6,299 nt of DNA, taken from NCBI GenBank assembly GCA_900320235.1, contig ONRO01000019.1:1-6299 (forward strand), given 5' to 3'. The notes under the pieces are model-generated. The model did no database searches. It worked only from the letters and a program-made list of their open reading frames with translations, and was not told where the DNA came from. The DNA comes from an uncultured Eubacteriales bacterium. Lineage in GTDB: Bacteria; Bacillota; Clostridia; Oscillospirales; Acutalibacteraceae. Made by a program: the position numbers and the translations under genes. Positions 1 through 6,225 of this stretch are shown in pieces. The number at the start of each line of letters is the position of its first letter. Within the stretch, counting starts at the first letter, position 1.

Positions 1-699
1 CCGGCAGAAGAAAAAAATGAGAAGGAGAAAAAGCCTTCAAGGGCACTGTCACGTCCGGAAAAGCCTGATATAAACTATCTGACAGAACGGATGAACAATG
101 ATGACGGAGTAATGTTCCTGATGCATACGGCAGATGATATCTTCGGCAGACCAACGAGCAATAACGAAAAAGAAACACTTCTTCTGATACATGAATATGA
201 CGGCATACCGGTTGAAGTCCTTGTGATGCTTATGCAGTATGCCTGCGGCATAGGAAAGAACAATATCAGATATATAGAAAAAATGGCAATAAACTGGGCA
301 GATAATGAAATAACAACGCTTGAACGTGCAGAGGAAATGATCCGAAAATTAACAAGCGGAAGAAGTGCCGCAGGTATCGTACAGAGATTGTTTGAAACAG
401 AACCGCATTCACCGACTGAAAAGGAAATAAAGCTTTCTGACACATGGCTGAATGAGTGGAAATTCCCGCCTGAGCTTGTCAGATATGCATATGAGATATG
501 CGTTGATGCAAAGGGAAAATATATTCCGGGATATGTCAACAGAGTGCTTGAAAGATGGCACAATGCGGGAATAGGTACGATGGAGCAGGCAAAGGCAGAC
601 CAGACCGTCAGCAAAAAAACTGAACCAAAAGAGAAAAAGCCGACATATGATATTGAGCGCTTTGAAAGCACAAATGCTGTTATTGAGGAGGGATTCTGA
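1..699 (+). CDS. DnaD/DnaB-like primosome protein, 5' truncated
   Basis: This is the C-terminal 232 codons of a replication-initiation protein that works in the cytoplasm with the helicase loader encoded next. The frame is open to base 1, and the in-frame ATG at 91 has no ribosome binding site, so the true start lies upstream of the window. Residues 1-30 of the visible part are a charged Lys/Glu linker, as expected between an N-terminal winged-helix domain and the C-terminal module. Two copies of the DnaD C-terminal (DnaB_2, DDBH2) domain follow. The first spans about residues 42-115, with Y91-x3-M-x3-W99. The second spans about 148-200, with Y178-x3-V-x3-W186. Both tyrosine/tryptophan pairs fit the family's YxxxIxxxW motif, and both are followed by a Gly/Asn-x-Ile-x-Thr turn. 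A Lys-rich linker and an acidic tail end the protein. The TGA overlaps the next ATG (TGATG), which implies translational coupling. Assignment to the family is firm. Whether it is functionally DnaD or DnaB is less clear, and the tandem layout favours DnaB. Confidence 0.88.
   Translation, partial: PAEEKNEKEKKPSRALSRPEKPDINYLTERMNNDDGVMFLMHTADDIFGRPTSNNEKETLLLIHEYDGIPVEVLVMLMQYACGIGKNNIRYIEKMAINWADNEITTLERAEEMIRKLTSGRSAAGIVQRLFETEPHSPTEKEIKLSDTWLNEWKFPPELVRYAYEICVDAKGKYIPGYVNRVLERWHNAGIGTMEQAKADQTVSKKTEPKEKKPTYDIERFESTNAVIEEGF
685..693 (+). promoter_or_regulatory. Shine-Dalgarno site of the helicase-loader gene
   Basis: AGGAGG at 686-691 lies seven bases before the ATG at 699, inside the last codons of the upstream primosome gene. 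It fixes the start at 699, and the TGATG overlap makes coupled translation of the two genes likely. Confidence 0.8.
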
Positions 700-1691
700 T
701 GGCGTACAGCCGTGAGATTTATCTTGAAGCTGTAAGACAAATGGAGGAGCGCAGGCGAAAAGCAGAGCATGATCTTGAGGTGCGCAGAGATGAACTGTAT
801 AGCAGTGAACCTCGCGCAGGCGAAATAGAACGTGAACTTGTGAAAATATCAGTGAATGCGGGAAAGGCAGTACTGATGGGCGCAGATAAGCTTTCAAGAC
901 TTGAGGAGCTGAAAACAAAAAGCCTTTCACTTCAGAAGGAACTGAGAGAAATACTTGATAAAAAATGTCTTGTACCGAATTTTCTGGAACCGTGGTATAA
1001 CTGTCAGCTTTGCCGGGATACAGGAAATATTGACGGAAGAATGTGCGAATGTATGAAGCAGCTTCTTCGTCAGACAGCATATGAACAGCTCAACAGGATC
1101 TCACCACTGTCACTTTGCAGCTTTGAAAGCTTTTCACTTGACTATTATCCTGAGGATATAATCCCTTCCATGAACGGCAGAACAATAAGAGATTATATGG
1201 GCGGAGTTCTGAGATTCTGCAAGAGATATTCAGAAAAATTCGATGAATATTCTGAAAGTCTGCTTTTCCTTGGCGGTACAGGACTGGGAAAGACGCATCT
1301 TTCACTGTCAATAGCTCAGGAAGCGATCAATGACGGCTACGGAGTGATCTATGTATCAGCACCGAATATTCTTTCCAGACTCGAAACCAGACAATTCGGC
1401 GGAAGATCCTCTGACAGGGTTGAGGATGAAATGCTGTTGCAGGAATGTGACCTGCTTATCATTGATGATCTTGGAACGGAATTCGTCACGAAGTTCACTC
1501 AGGCGGCAATTTATAATATAGTGAATTCAAGGTTGAATTCATCAAAGCCGATTATAATAAGCACCAATCTTTCTGTTAAGGAACTTGAGAATGTTTATGG
1601 AAACAGGATGGTTTCAAGAATAGTCGGAATGCTTAAAAGAGTAGATTTTTACGGAAATGATATCAGACAGCTCAAAAGATATAAAAAATAA
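699..1691 (+). CDS. DnaI/DnaC-like replicative helicase loader (AAA+ ATPase)
   Basis: This 330-residue cytoplasmic ATPase is of the IstB/DnaC type and should load the replicative helicase onto DNA. Residues 5-90 are strongly charged and predicted helical or coiled-coil. They are followed by a zinc-type cysteine cluster C102-x2-C105-x10-C116-x-C118, similar in kind to the zinc module of DnaI. The ATPase core has Walker A G192-x4-GKT199, Walker B ending in D256-D257, sensor 1 S288-T289-N290, and a GNR motif around R303 in the position of the conserved arginine of this family. All key residues are present and the length is normal for clostridial homologues. IstB of insertion sequences shares the fold, but there is no transposase gene beside it, and the preceding gene is a primosome protein, which points to replication. 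The gene ends in tandem TAA TAA stops. I am confident of the family; the role as the essential loader is inferred from the neighbour. I leave the symbol blank because dnaI and dnaC are both used. Confidence 0.9.
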   Translation: MAYSREIYLEAVRQMEERRRKAEHDLEVRRDELYSSEPRAGEIERELVKISVNAGKAVLMGADKLSRLEELKTKSLSLQKELREILDKKCLVPNFLEPWYNCQLCRDTGNIDGRMCECMKQLLRQTAYEQLNRISPLSLCSFESFSLDYYPEDIIPSMNGRTIRDYMGGVLRFCKRYSEKFDEYSESLLFLGGTGLGKTHLSLSIAQEAINDGYGVIYVSAPNILSRLETRQFGGRSSDRVEDEMLLQECDLLIIDDLGTEFVTKFTQAAIYNIVNSRLNSSKPIIISTNLSVKELENVYGNRMVSRIVGMLKRVDFYGNDIRQLKRYKK

Positions 1692-1701
1692 TAAATATGA
1701 G

Positions 1702-1708
1702 AGGAGAG
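1702..1708 (+). promoter_or_regulatory. Shine-Dalgarno site of the DegV gene
   Basis: AGGAG at 1702-1706 stands eight bases before the ATG at 1715. The site lies downstream of an in-frame ATG at 1697, so it decides that the protein starts at 1715. Confidence 0.8.
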
Positions 1709-1714
1709 CTTACA

Positions 1715-2569
1715 ATGGGAAATGTAATCCTGACCGCAGACAGCACATGTGATCTTACAAAGGAGCTTACTGAAAGGTATCACGTTGCTGGATACACTCC
1801 GCTGCATATCGTACTCGGTGAGAAAAGCTATGAGGACGGAGTGAATATACAGCCTGACGATATATATAAGAATTTTGAGGCAACCGGAGTTTTGCCGAAA
1901 ACATCAGCATTCAGCGTAGGAGAATACATTGATTTTTTCCGACCGTTTGTTGAGGCGGGAAACAGTGTTGTACATATCAATCTCGGATCTGCGCTTTCTT
2001 CTACACATCAGAATGCCCTTACAGCTGCTGCGGAGCTGGGAAATGTATATGCGATCGATTCATGTAACCTGTCAACGGGCTCCGGACATATTGTAATGGA
2101 AGCCGGAAAGCTGATTGAACAGGGCTTTGATGCAAAAACAGTTGCAGAAAAGATAAGGGTAATGACAGAAAAGGTACATGCAAGCTTTGTTATTGATAAG
2201 CTTGATTATCTTCGGGCAGGAGGACGCTGTTCAGCACTTGCTGCATTCGGAGCAAACCTGCTCAGGATAAAGCCGTCAATTTATGTAAACAATAAGGACG
2301 GATCAATGACAGTCGGAAAGAAGTACAGAGGAAAGCTTGACAATGTACTTTTGCAGTATGTTGACGAGCAGCTTTCAGCCTATGATAATATAAGAAAGGA
2401 TAAGATCTTCATAACCCATGCGGGTATCGGTGATGACCATGTCAGGGTTGTGTATGACTATCTGAGATCCAAAAATCAGTTTGATGAAATATTCATAACA
2501 AGAGCAAGCTGTACTATCTCATCCCACTGTGGACCCGGAACTCTTGGGATCCTGTTTATGACAGAGTGA
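1715..2569 (+). CDS. DegV family fatty-acid-binding protein (FakB type)
   Basis: This 284-residue cytoplasmic protein belongs to the DegV/EDD-fold family. Family members bind a fatty acid and, in characterised cases (FakB of Staphylococcus), present it to the kinase FakA for conversion to acyl-phosphate. Family landmarks appear in order: the N-terminal strand ending in DSTCDL (residues 9-14), T63-S64 in the PKTSAFS segment, GSALSSTHQNA (91-101), the hallmark DYLRAGGR (164-171), LLRIKPS (182-188) and H271-C-GPG near the C terminus. The T/S, GSxLSST and HxGPG residues correspond to those that contact the lipid carboxylate in FakB structures. Length and ends are normal. An ATG at 1697 would add six residues, but it precedes the ribosome binding site, so I start at 1715. 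The gene is 23 bases after the helicase loader. No FakA/Dak2-type kinase is encoded nearby, so the kinase partner must lie elsewhere, as is common. Family is certain; the bound lipid cannot be read from the sequence. Confidence 0.93.
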   Translation: MGNVILTADSTCDLTKELTERYHVAGYTPLHIVLGEKSYEDGVNIQPDDIYKNFEATGVLPKTSAFSVGEYIDFFRPFVEAGNSVVHINLGSALSSTHQNALTAAAELGNVYAIDSCNLSTGSGHIVMEAGKLIEQGFDAKTVAEKIRVMTEKVHASFVIDKLDYLRAGGRCSALAAFGANLLRIKPSIYVNNKDGSMTVGKKYRGKLDNVLLQYVDEQLSAYDNIRKDKIFITHAGIGDDHVRVVYDYLRSKNQFDEIFITRASCTISSHCGPGTLGILFMTE

Positions 2570-2584
2570 AAACAGTTTGAAGAA

Positions 2585-2598
2585 GGGGGAAACTCCCC
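2585..2598 (+). other. Small GC hairpin in the degV-rnr gap
   Basis: G2586-G2589 pairs with C2595-C2598 across the five-base loop AAACT, giving a four-pair all-GC stem that ends six bases before the rnr Shine-Dalgarno site. There is no T-run after it, so it is not a terminator. It could shape the ribosome loading region or act as an RNA processing stop, but the stem is short and may be chance. Confidence 0.3.
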
Positions 2599-2603
2599 GC
2601 AGT

Positions 2604-2610
2604 AAAGGAG
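2604..2610 (+). promoter_or_regulatory. Shine-Dalgarno site of rnr
   Basis: AAAGGAG ends five bases before the ATG at 2616 and selects that start over the in-frame TTG at 2577. A small GC hairpin (2586-2589 with 2595-2598) lies just upstream of it. Confidence 0.8.
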
Positions 2611-2615
2611 ACAGA

Positions 2616-4721
2616 ATGAATAAGGAAGTAAATGAAATGATCCTTCAGGCACTCAGAGAGCAGGACTCACCGGTGGAACGCCGTGATCTTCTGATTTTCA
2701 GCGGAGTGCTTGAAATAGAAGAATTCAATAATGCCATCTCATATCTTGAAAGAAAAGGCAAGATAATACTTGACAGAAAAAAAGTCGGACTGCCTGAAAA
2801 CATGGGGTGCATTGCGGCAACGATAGTCCGTCAGGCAAGGGGCTTCTCCTTTGCATCCCCCGAGCGTGAGGATATGGAGGATATTTTCATACATGAAAAG
2901 CATCTCAAGGGTGCAATGCCAGGAGATGTCGTAATGCTCAAAAAAATAACGGCAGGTGCAAAGGGCTTTTCAGGAGAGGTAGACAAGATTCTTGAAAAGG
3001 GAACAAGAGTCATAACCGGAACGATAGAAAGACCAAACGGCAAAGCCGGAAAAGCATATATCATTCCTGATAATATGTATTCCTGTCATCTCAGGATAGT
3101 AAAGGGCGGAGAGCTGAAAAGCAAGGCAGGAGATAAGGTCAAGGCAGCAGTGTTCTATGATCAGAAGGAAAAAACAGTCTATGCAAGGATAATAAAGATA
3201 TATGGCAGAGGTGACAGTGCAAGGGTATGTGCTGATGCGATCATAGACTCCTACGGAATCCCTGTGAAATTCTCTGTTCCTGTAAAGCATGAGGCAGCCA
3301 TGAAAGCGGCTCAGCCGATAACTGCACAAGAGCTTGAAAAAAGACTTGATCTGACACAGGAGCCTGTCTTTACAATAGACGGAGCAGATGCAAAGGACCT
3401 TGACGATGCAATATCTGTAAAAAAGCTTGAAAGCGGCTGGGAACTCGGCGTTCATATAGCTGATGTTTCACATTATGTGACAAACGGAAGCAAACTTGAT
3501 GATGAAGCACGCCTCAGAGGAACATCAGTGTATTTTGCAGACCGTGTTATACCGATGCTTCCGGTTGAAATATCAAACGGCTGCTGTTCGCTGAATGCCG
3601 GAACAAGGAAGCTTACATTTTCATGTATAATGAAGCTTAATGAAAAGGCAGAGCTTGTCGATTACCGCTTTGAGAAAAGCGTTATCGTGTCAAAGGTGAG
3701 AGGAGTATACAGCGAGGTCAATGCAATACTTGACGGCAGTGCAGATGAACAGCTGAAGGAAAAATATGCACCTGTCTATGACAGTATCTTTGTTGCGCGT
3801 GAGCTTGCAGATATCCTCAAGGCAAAGGCAAAGCGCCGTGGAGAGCTTGGCATTGAAACGACAGAGCTCCGCTTTGTACTTGATGAGCAGGGAGTCTGCA
3901 TAGGTGTATCAGAGCGTGAAAGAGGAGAAGCTGAGGAGCTTATCGAACAGTTTATGATAATGGCAAACGGTGCTGCTGCAGTATATGCAAAAAGCGTAGG
4001 AATACCGTTTGTATACCGTGTGCATGAAGCACCTGATGAACAGAAGCTTGCCGCTCTTTCAGAGCTTGCAGCAGCCTGCGGATTCCAGACAAGACGTATC
4101 AAAGAGGGTGTCAGACAGACAGATCTTTCCGCACTGATCGAAAAGGCAAAGGATACAAAATATGCCGCACTGATATCAACTCAGGTGCTGAGAACAATGG
4201 CAAAGGCAAGATATGACCCGAGACCGCTCGGACATTTTGGTCTTTCGCTTGAGGATTACTGTCATTTCACATCACCGATAAGACGCTATCCGGATACATC
4301 GATTCACAGAATACTTGGTGATCTTGTGAGCGGAGTTCCGATAGAAAAAATAAAAACACGCTATGAAGAATTTGCAGCTGAATCCGCAAAGCTGTCCTCT
4401 GATTTTGAAATAAGGGCGGTCAGGGCAGAAAGAGATACGGAAAAATGCTATGCTGCCGAGTATATGAGGGCACATCTCGGAGAAATCTATCAGGGAGTTG
4501 TATCAGGCGTTACAAATAAGGGCATTTTCGTTATGATACCAAACGGCATTGAAGGATTTGTTGATCTTCTTTCGTCTGAGGGCACGGATTATGTTTTTGA
4601 CGGCAAAACAACAATAACTGATTCACGCAGCGGCAGCAGCTATTGTATAGGTGATGAGGTGACAATTGAGGTAAGCGCTGCAAATGTTGCACTCGGAACA
4701 GTTGATTTTATTCTGAAATAA
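2616..4721 (+). CDS. rnr: Ribonuclease R (3'-5' exoribonuclease, RNB family)
   Basis: This 701-residue hydrolytic 3'-5' exoribonuclease degrades structured RNA, including mRNA and faulty stable RNA. Domains in order are an N-terminal winged helix (about 1-60), two cold-shock/OB domains (about 62-195), the RNB catalytic domain (about 245-570) and a C-terminal S1 domain (about 622-700). The active-site aspartates are visible as D255, D261, D263 and D264 in the IDGADAKDLDD segment. The conserved HFTSPIRRYPD block (550-560) supplies the catalytic-site arginines. The winged helix and double cold-shock layout point to RNase R rather than RNase II. The protein stops immediately after the S1 domain and lacks the lysine-rich tail seen in E. 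coli RNase R, which makes it shorter than B. subtilis or E. coli RNase R. The start at 2616 is chosen for its AAAGGAG site; a TTG at 2577 would add 13 unlikely residues. smpB, a frequent neighbour in Firmicutes, does not follow. Confidence is very high. Confidence 0.96.
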   Translation: MNKEVNEMILQALREQDSPVERRDLLIFSGVLEIEEFNNAISYLERKGKIILDRKKVGLPENMGCIAATIVRQARGFSFASPEREDMEDIFIHEKHLKGAMPGDVVMLKKITAGAKGFSGEVDKILEKGTRVITGTIERPNGKAGKAYIIPDNMYSCHLRIVKGGELKSKAGDKVKAAVFYDQKEKTVYARIIKIYGRGDSARVCADAIIDSYGIPVKFSVPVKHEAAMKAAQPITAQELEKRLDLTQEPVFTIDGADAKDLDDAISVKKLESGWELGVHIADVSHYVTNGSKLDDEARLRGTSVYFADRVIPMLPVEISNGCCSLNAGTRKLTFSCIMKLNEKAELVDYRFEKSVIVSKVRGVYSEVNAILDGSADEQLKEKYAPVYDSIFVARELADILKAKAKRRGELGIETTELRFVLDEQGVCIGVSERERGEAEELIEQFMIMANGAAAVYAKSVGIPFVYRVHEAPDEQKLAALSELAAACGFQTRRIKEGVRQTDLSALIEKAKDTKYAALISTQVLRTMAKARYDPRPLGHFGLSLEDYCHFTSPIRRYPDTSIHRILGDLVSGVPIEKIKTRYEEFAAESAKLSSDFEIRAVRAERDTEKCYAAEYMRAHLGEIYQGVVSGVTNKGIFVMIPNGIEGFVDLLSSEGTDYVFDGKTTITDSRSGSSYCIGDEVTIEVSAANVALGTVDFILK

Positions 4722-4772
4722 GTATTCAGGTCTTTAAGCATCAGTCGTATCTGAGTTTACTGACTGAATATC

Positions 4773-4784
4773 AAAGGGGTGATC
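4773..4784 (+). promoter_or_regulatory. Extended Shine-Dalgarno site before the transglutaminase-like gene
   Basis: AAAGGGGTGATC differs by a single missing base from AAAGGAGGTGATC, the full complement of the 16S rRNA 3' tail. The GTG inside it (4779-4781) is part of the site itself and so is badly placed as a start. The spacing instead suits the ATC codon at 4788, eight bases after the GGGG. Confidence 0.65.
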
Positions 4785-5594
4785 GTTATCAAAAGACTGT
4801 ATTATGATTACAAGCTTTCAGCTTTTTACAGCTGTCCGATAACTGATCACCGCTTTATTTTCCGTTTTCTTCCGCTTGACACTGCAAGGCAGAAGGTGGA
4901 GTCAAGAGAGGTTTTTATCGCAAACTGTCATAAATACGATGAATTTCCAGACAGTTTCGGAAATGAAACGATAAGCGGCTATATCAATCAGCAGCATGCA
5001 AGATTTGATGTTACGGTAAGCGGCAGCGTGATCACAGGGATTGATATTTTTGAAGAATATACCAATAATCCGTCTGAATATGCATTTTATACCTGCCAGA
5101 CAGATATCACAAGACCCGGAGAAAGACTTCTGCAGCTTTATGATTCTCTTGAGCTTGACCGTGCGGAAAGTGCATATGAAGCAGCTCTGTTTCTTACGGG
5201 AAAGCTTTATGAGATCCTGAGCTATGATGCTGTACTTACTATGACAGGCGACACTGCGGAGCAGGCTTTAAGCTCAGGTGGAGGAGTCTGCCAGGATTAT
5301 GCGCATATAATGTTATCGCTGCTGCGCATGAGGGGGATAACAGCACGCTATGCAGCAGGAATGCTGATGGGCGAGGGGGCATCCCATGCATGGGTAGAGG
5401 TTTTGTGCCGCGGCTACTGGTATGGCTTTGATCCCACTAACAGAAAGCTTGTGAATGATGAGTACATACGGGTTTCCGGCGGCAGAGATGCCTCGGACTG
5501 TAATGTGATAAGCGGAACGATGAACTGGGGCGCAAAGCAGACACAGCAGGAAAGATCAGTTGTGACCGAAAGAAGAACAGTTCATAAAAAATAA
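4779..5594 (+). CDS. Transglutaminase-like domain protein (putative cysteine protease fold)
   Basis: This protein of about 270 residues belongs to the bacterial transglutaminase-like superfamily, whose members are mostly uncharacterised cysteine proteases or amide-handling enzymes. Residues 6-95 match the beta-rich N-terminal domain typical of the family. The core, about 135-225, carries the catalytic triad: C171 in GGGVCQDYAH, H203 in SHAWVE and D218 in GFDPT. The family's GGRD-x5-V/I-x-G segment follows at 234-246. There is no signal peptide or membrane segment, so it is probably cytoplasmic. The C-terminal 20 residues are polar and charged. The start is uncertain. GTG 4779 is the only standard start codon near the beginning but lies within the ribosome binding site, whereas homologues of this type usually begin at the residue encoded by ATC 4788. 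I give the conservative GTG coordinate. It follows rnr by 57 bases, and its neighbours do not reveal the substrate. Confidence 0.85.
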   Translation: MIVIKRLYYDYKLSAFYSCPITDHRFIFRFLPLDTARQKVESREVFIANCHKYDEFPDSFGNETISGYINQQHARFDVTVSGSVITGIDIFEEYTNNPSEYAFYTCQTDITRPGERLLQLYDSLELDRAESAYEAALFLTGKLYEILSYDAVLTMTGDTAEQALSSGGGVCQDYAHIMLSLLRMRGITARYAAGMLMGEGASHAWVEVLCRGYWYGFDPTNRKLVNDEYIRVSGGRDASDCNVISGTMNWGAKQTQQERSVVTERRTVHKK

Positions 5595-5598
5595 GGGG
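5593..5598 (+). promoter_or_regulatory. Shine-Dalgarno site serving the minicistron before the NUDIX gene
   Basis: AAGGGG overlaps the stop codon of the transglutaminase-like gene and lies seven bases before the ATG at 5606, not before the NUDIX ATG at 5630. No other purine-rich site stands in front of 5630. Confidence 0.6.
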
Positions 5599-5605
5599 TA
5601 AAAAA

Positions 5606-5623
5606 ATGAAGCTGTTGTTTTAA
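5606..5623 (+). CDS. Possible five-codon leader minicistron (MKLLF)
   Basis: ATG at 5606 has a well-placed AAGGGG site and encodes only Met-Lys-Leu-Leu-Phe before TAA at 5621-5623. The stop is in the same frame as the NUDIX gene, whose ATG follows six bases after it. It may be a leader peptide that couples translation by termination and re-initiation. It could also be the relic of a longer N terminus closed by a nonsense change. The ribosome site and spacing are directly visible; translation of the peptide is inferred. Confidence 0.4.
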   Translation: MKLLF

Positions 5624-5629
5624 CTTGAT

Positions 5630-6127
5630 ATGAAGAACTTTGATATTAACGGAAGAAGGTTTGAAAGACCATCAGTAAGAGCAATTATAGTCAAAAACGG
5701 CAGACTTGCAATGGTACATAGCCTGAAATATAATTATTATAAATTTCCCGGAGGCGGGATCGAAGCAAACGAAGATCATATCTGCGCACTTTTAAGAGAG
5801 GTAAGAGAGGAAACTGGTCTAGAAGCTTTAAAAGAGAGTATTAAGGAATACGGATATGTACACCGGATACAGAAGGGCGATAATGAAGATGCATTCATAC
5901 AGGACAATTACTATTATTTCTGTGAAGTAAAAACTGAAAAAGCAGGTAATCAGGAGCTTGATGATTACGAAGCGGATGAAGGATTTACGCTGGAATATGA
6001 TGATCCGGAGAACGCAGTAAGGATGAATCTTGAGTGTGATCACGGCGGTGCAGACGAAGTGATGATAAAGCGTGAAGCAATGATTGTCAGTCAGCTGATA
6101 AAGGACGGCTATTATAAAAAGAAATGA
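5630..6127 (+). CDS. NUDIX hydrolase
   Basis: This 165-residue cytoplasmic hydrolase should cleave a nucleoside diphosphate linked to another moiety, using divalent metal. The NUDIX box is complete and canonical: G42-x5-E48-x7-R56-E57-V-x-E60-E61-x-G63-L64, in which the REVREE glutamates bind the metal. A beta strand with PSVRAIIVKNGR (14-25) precedes it, and YNYYKFPGGG (34-43) leads into it, the usual order of the fold. The C-terminal half is rich in Asp, Glu and Tyr and gives no clear substrate signature, so a specific name such as MutT or ADP-ribose pyrophosphatase is not justified. The start at ATG 5630 places the first family strand at the expected distance, but this ATG lacks its own ribosome site. 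Translation probably depends on the upstream site and mini-frame. The gene ends 98 bases before the tRNA. Confidence 0.92.
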   Translation: MKNFDINGRRFERPSVRAIIVKNGRLAMVHSLKYNYYKFPGGGIEANEDHICALLREVREETGLEALKESIKEYGYVHRIQKGDNEDAFIQDNYYYFCEVKTEKAGNQELDDYEADEGFTLEYDDPENAVRMNLECDHGGADEVMIKREAMIVSQLIKDGYYKKK

Positions 6128-6144
6128 AAAAAGCAGATCGGTGT

Positions 6145-6161
6145 AAAAAAATTTGAAAAAA
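6145..6161 (+). promoter_or_regulatory. Phased A-tracts, candidate UP element of the tRNA promoter
   Basis: Two A-runs, 6145-6151 and 6156-6161, are centred about 10.5 bases apart. Relative to a start site near 6200 they sit at roughly -52 and -42, the positions of the distal and proximal UP-element subsites contacted by the RNA polymerase alpha C-terminal domains. The positions are seen in the sequence; the function is inferred. Confidence 0.45.
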
Positions 6162-6164
6162 GTA

Positions 6165-6193
6165 TTGACAAAACTATAAAAGTATGGTATTAT
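6165..6193 (+). promoter_or_regulatory. Sigma-A (housekeeping) promoter for tRNA-Thr
   Basis: A perfect -35 box TTGACA at 6165-6170 and a near-perfect -10 box TATTAT at 6188-6193 are separated by the optimal 17 bases. Transcription should begin near 6200, leaving a leader of about 26 bases before the tRNA. A-tracts directly upstream may act as an UP element. This strength is typical of stable-RNA promoters. Confidence 0.88.
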
Positions 6194-6225
6194 ATACAAG
6201 TCGTCAGATGATGCAAAGTTAATAA

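Noticed and set aside
91..93. ATG 91 as the start of the primosome gene
   Set aside because: No ribosome binding site precedes it, and the frame continues open to base 1 with a plausible linker sequence.
75..1080. Long open frames on the minus strand (75-770 and 409-1080), and similar ones opposite rnr and the NUDIX gene
   Set aside because: They lie antisense to well-recognised genes, show no family motifs and have Ser/Phe/Ile-rich composition typical of reverse-strand readthrough.
699..1691. IstB-type transposition helper instead of a helicase loader
   Set aside because: No IstA transposase, terminal repeats or target duplication are nearby, and the coupled upstream gene is a primosome protein.
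1697..1699. ATG 1697 as the start of the DegV protein
   Set aside because: It lies upstream of the AGGAG site; ATG 1715 has correct spacing and matches the usual family N terminus.
2577..2579. TTG 2577 as the start of RNase R
   Set aside because: It has no ribosome site and adds 13 residues through the gap hairpin; ATG 2616 has a strong site.
4741..4767. Inverted repeat TCAGTC/GACTGA in the gap after rnr as a terminator
   Set aside because: Six pairs around a 15-base loop, AT-rich and without a following T-run; too weak to call.
6115..6161. A-rich region after the NUDIX gene as an intrinsic terminator
   Set aside because: There are A-runs but no GC-rich stem followed by T-run on the plus strand; the stretch is better explained as promoter-upstream sequence.
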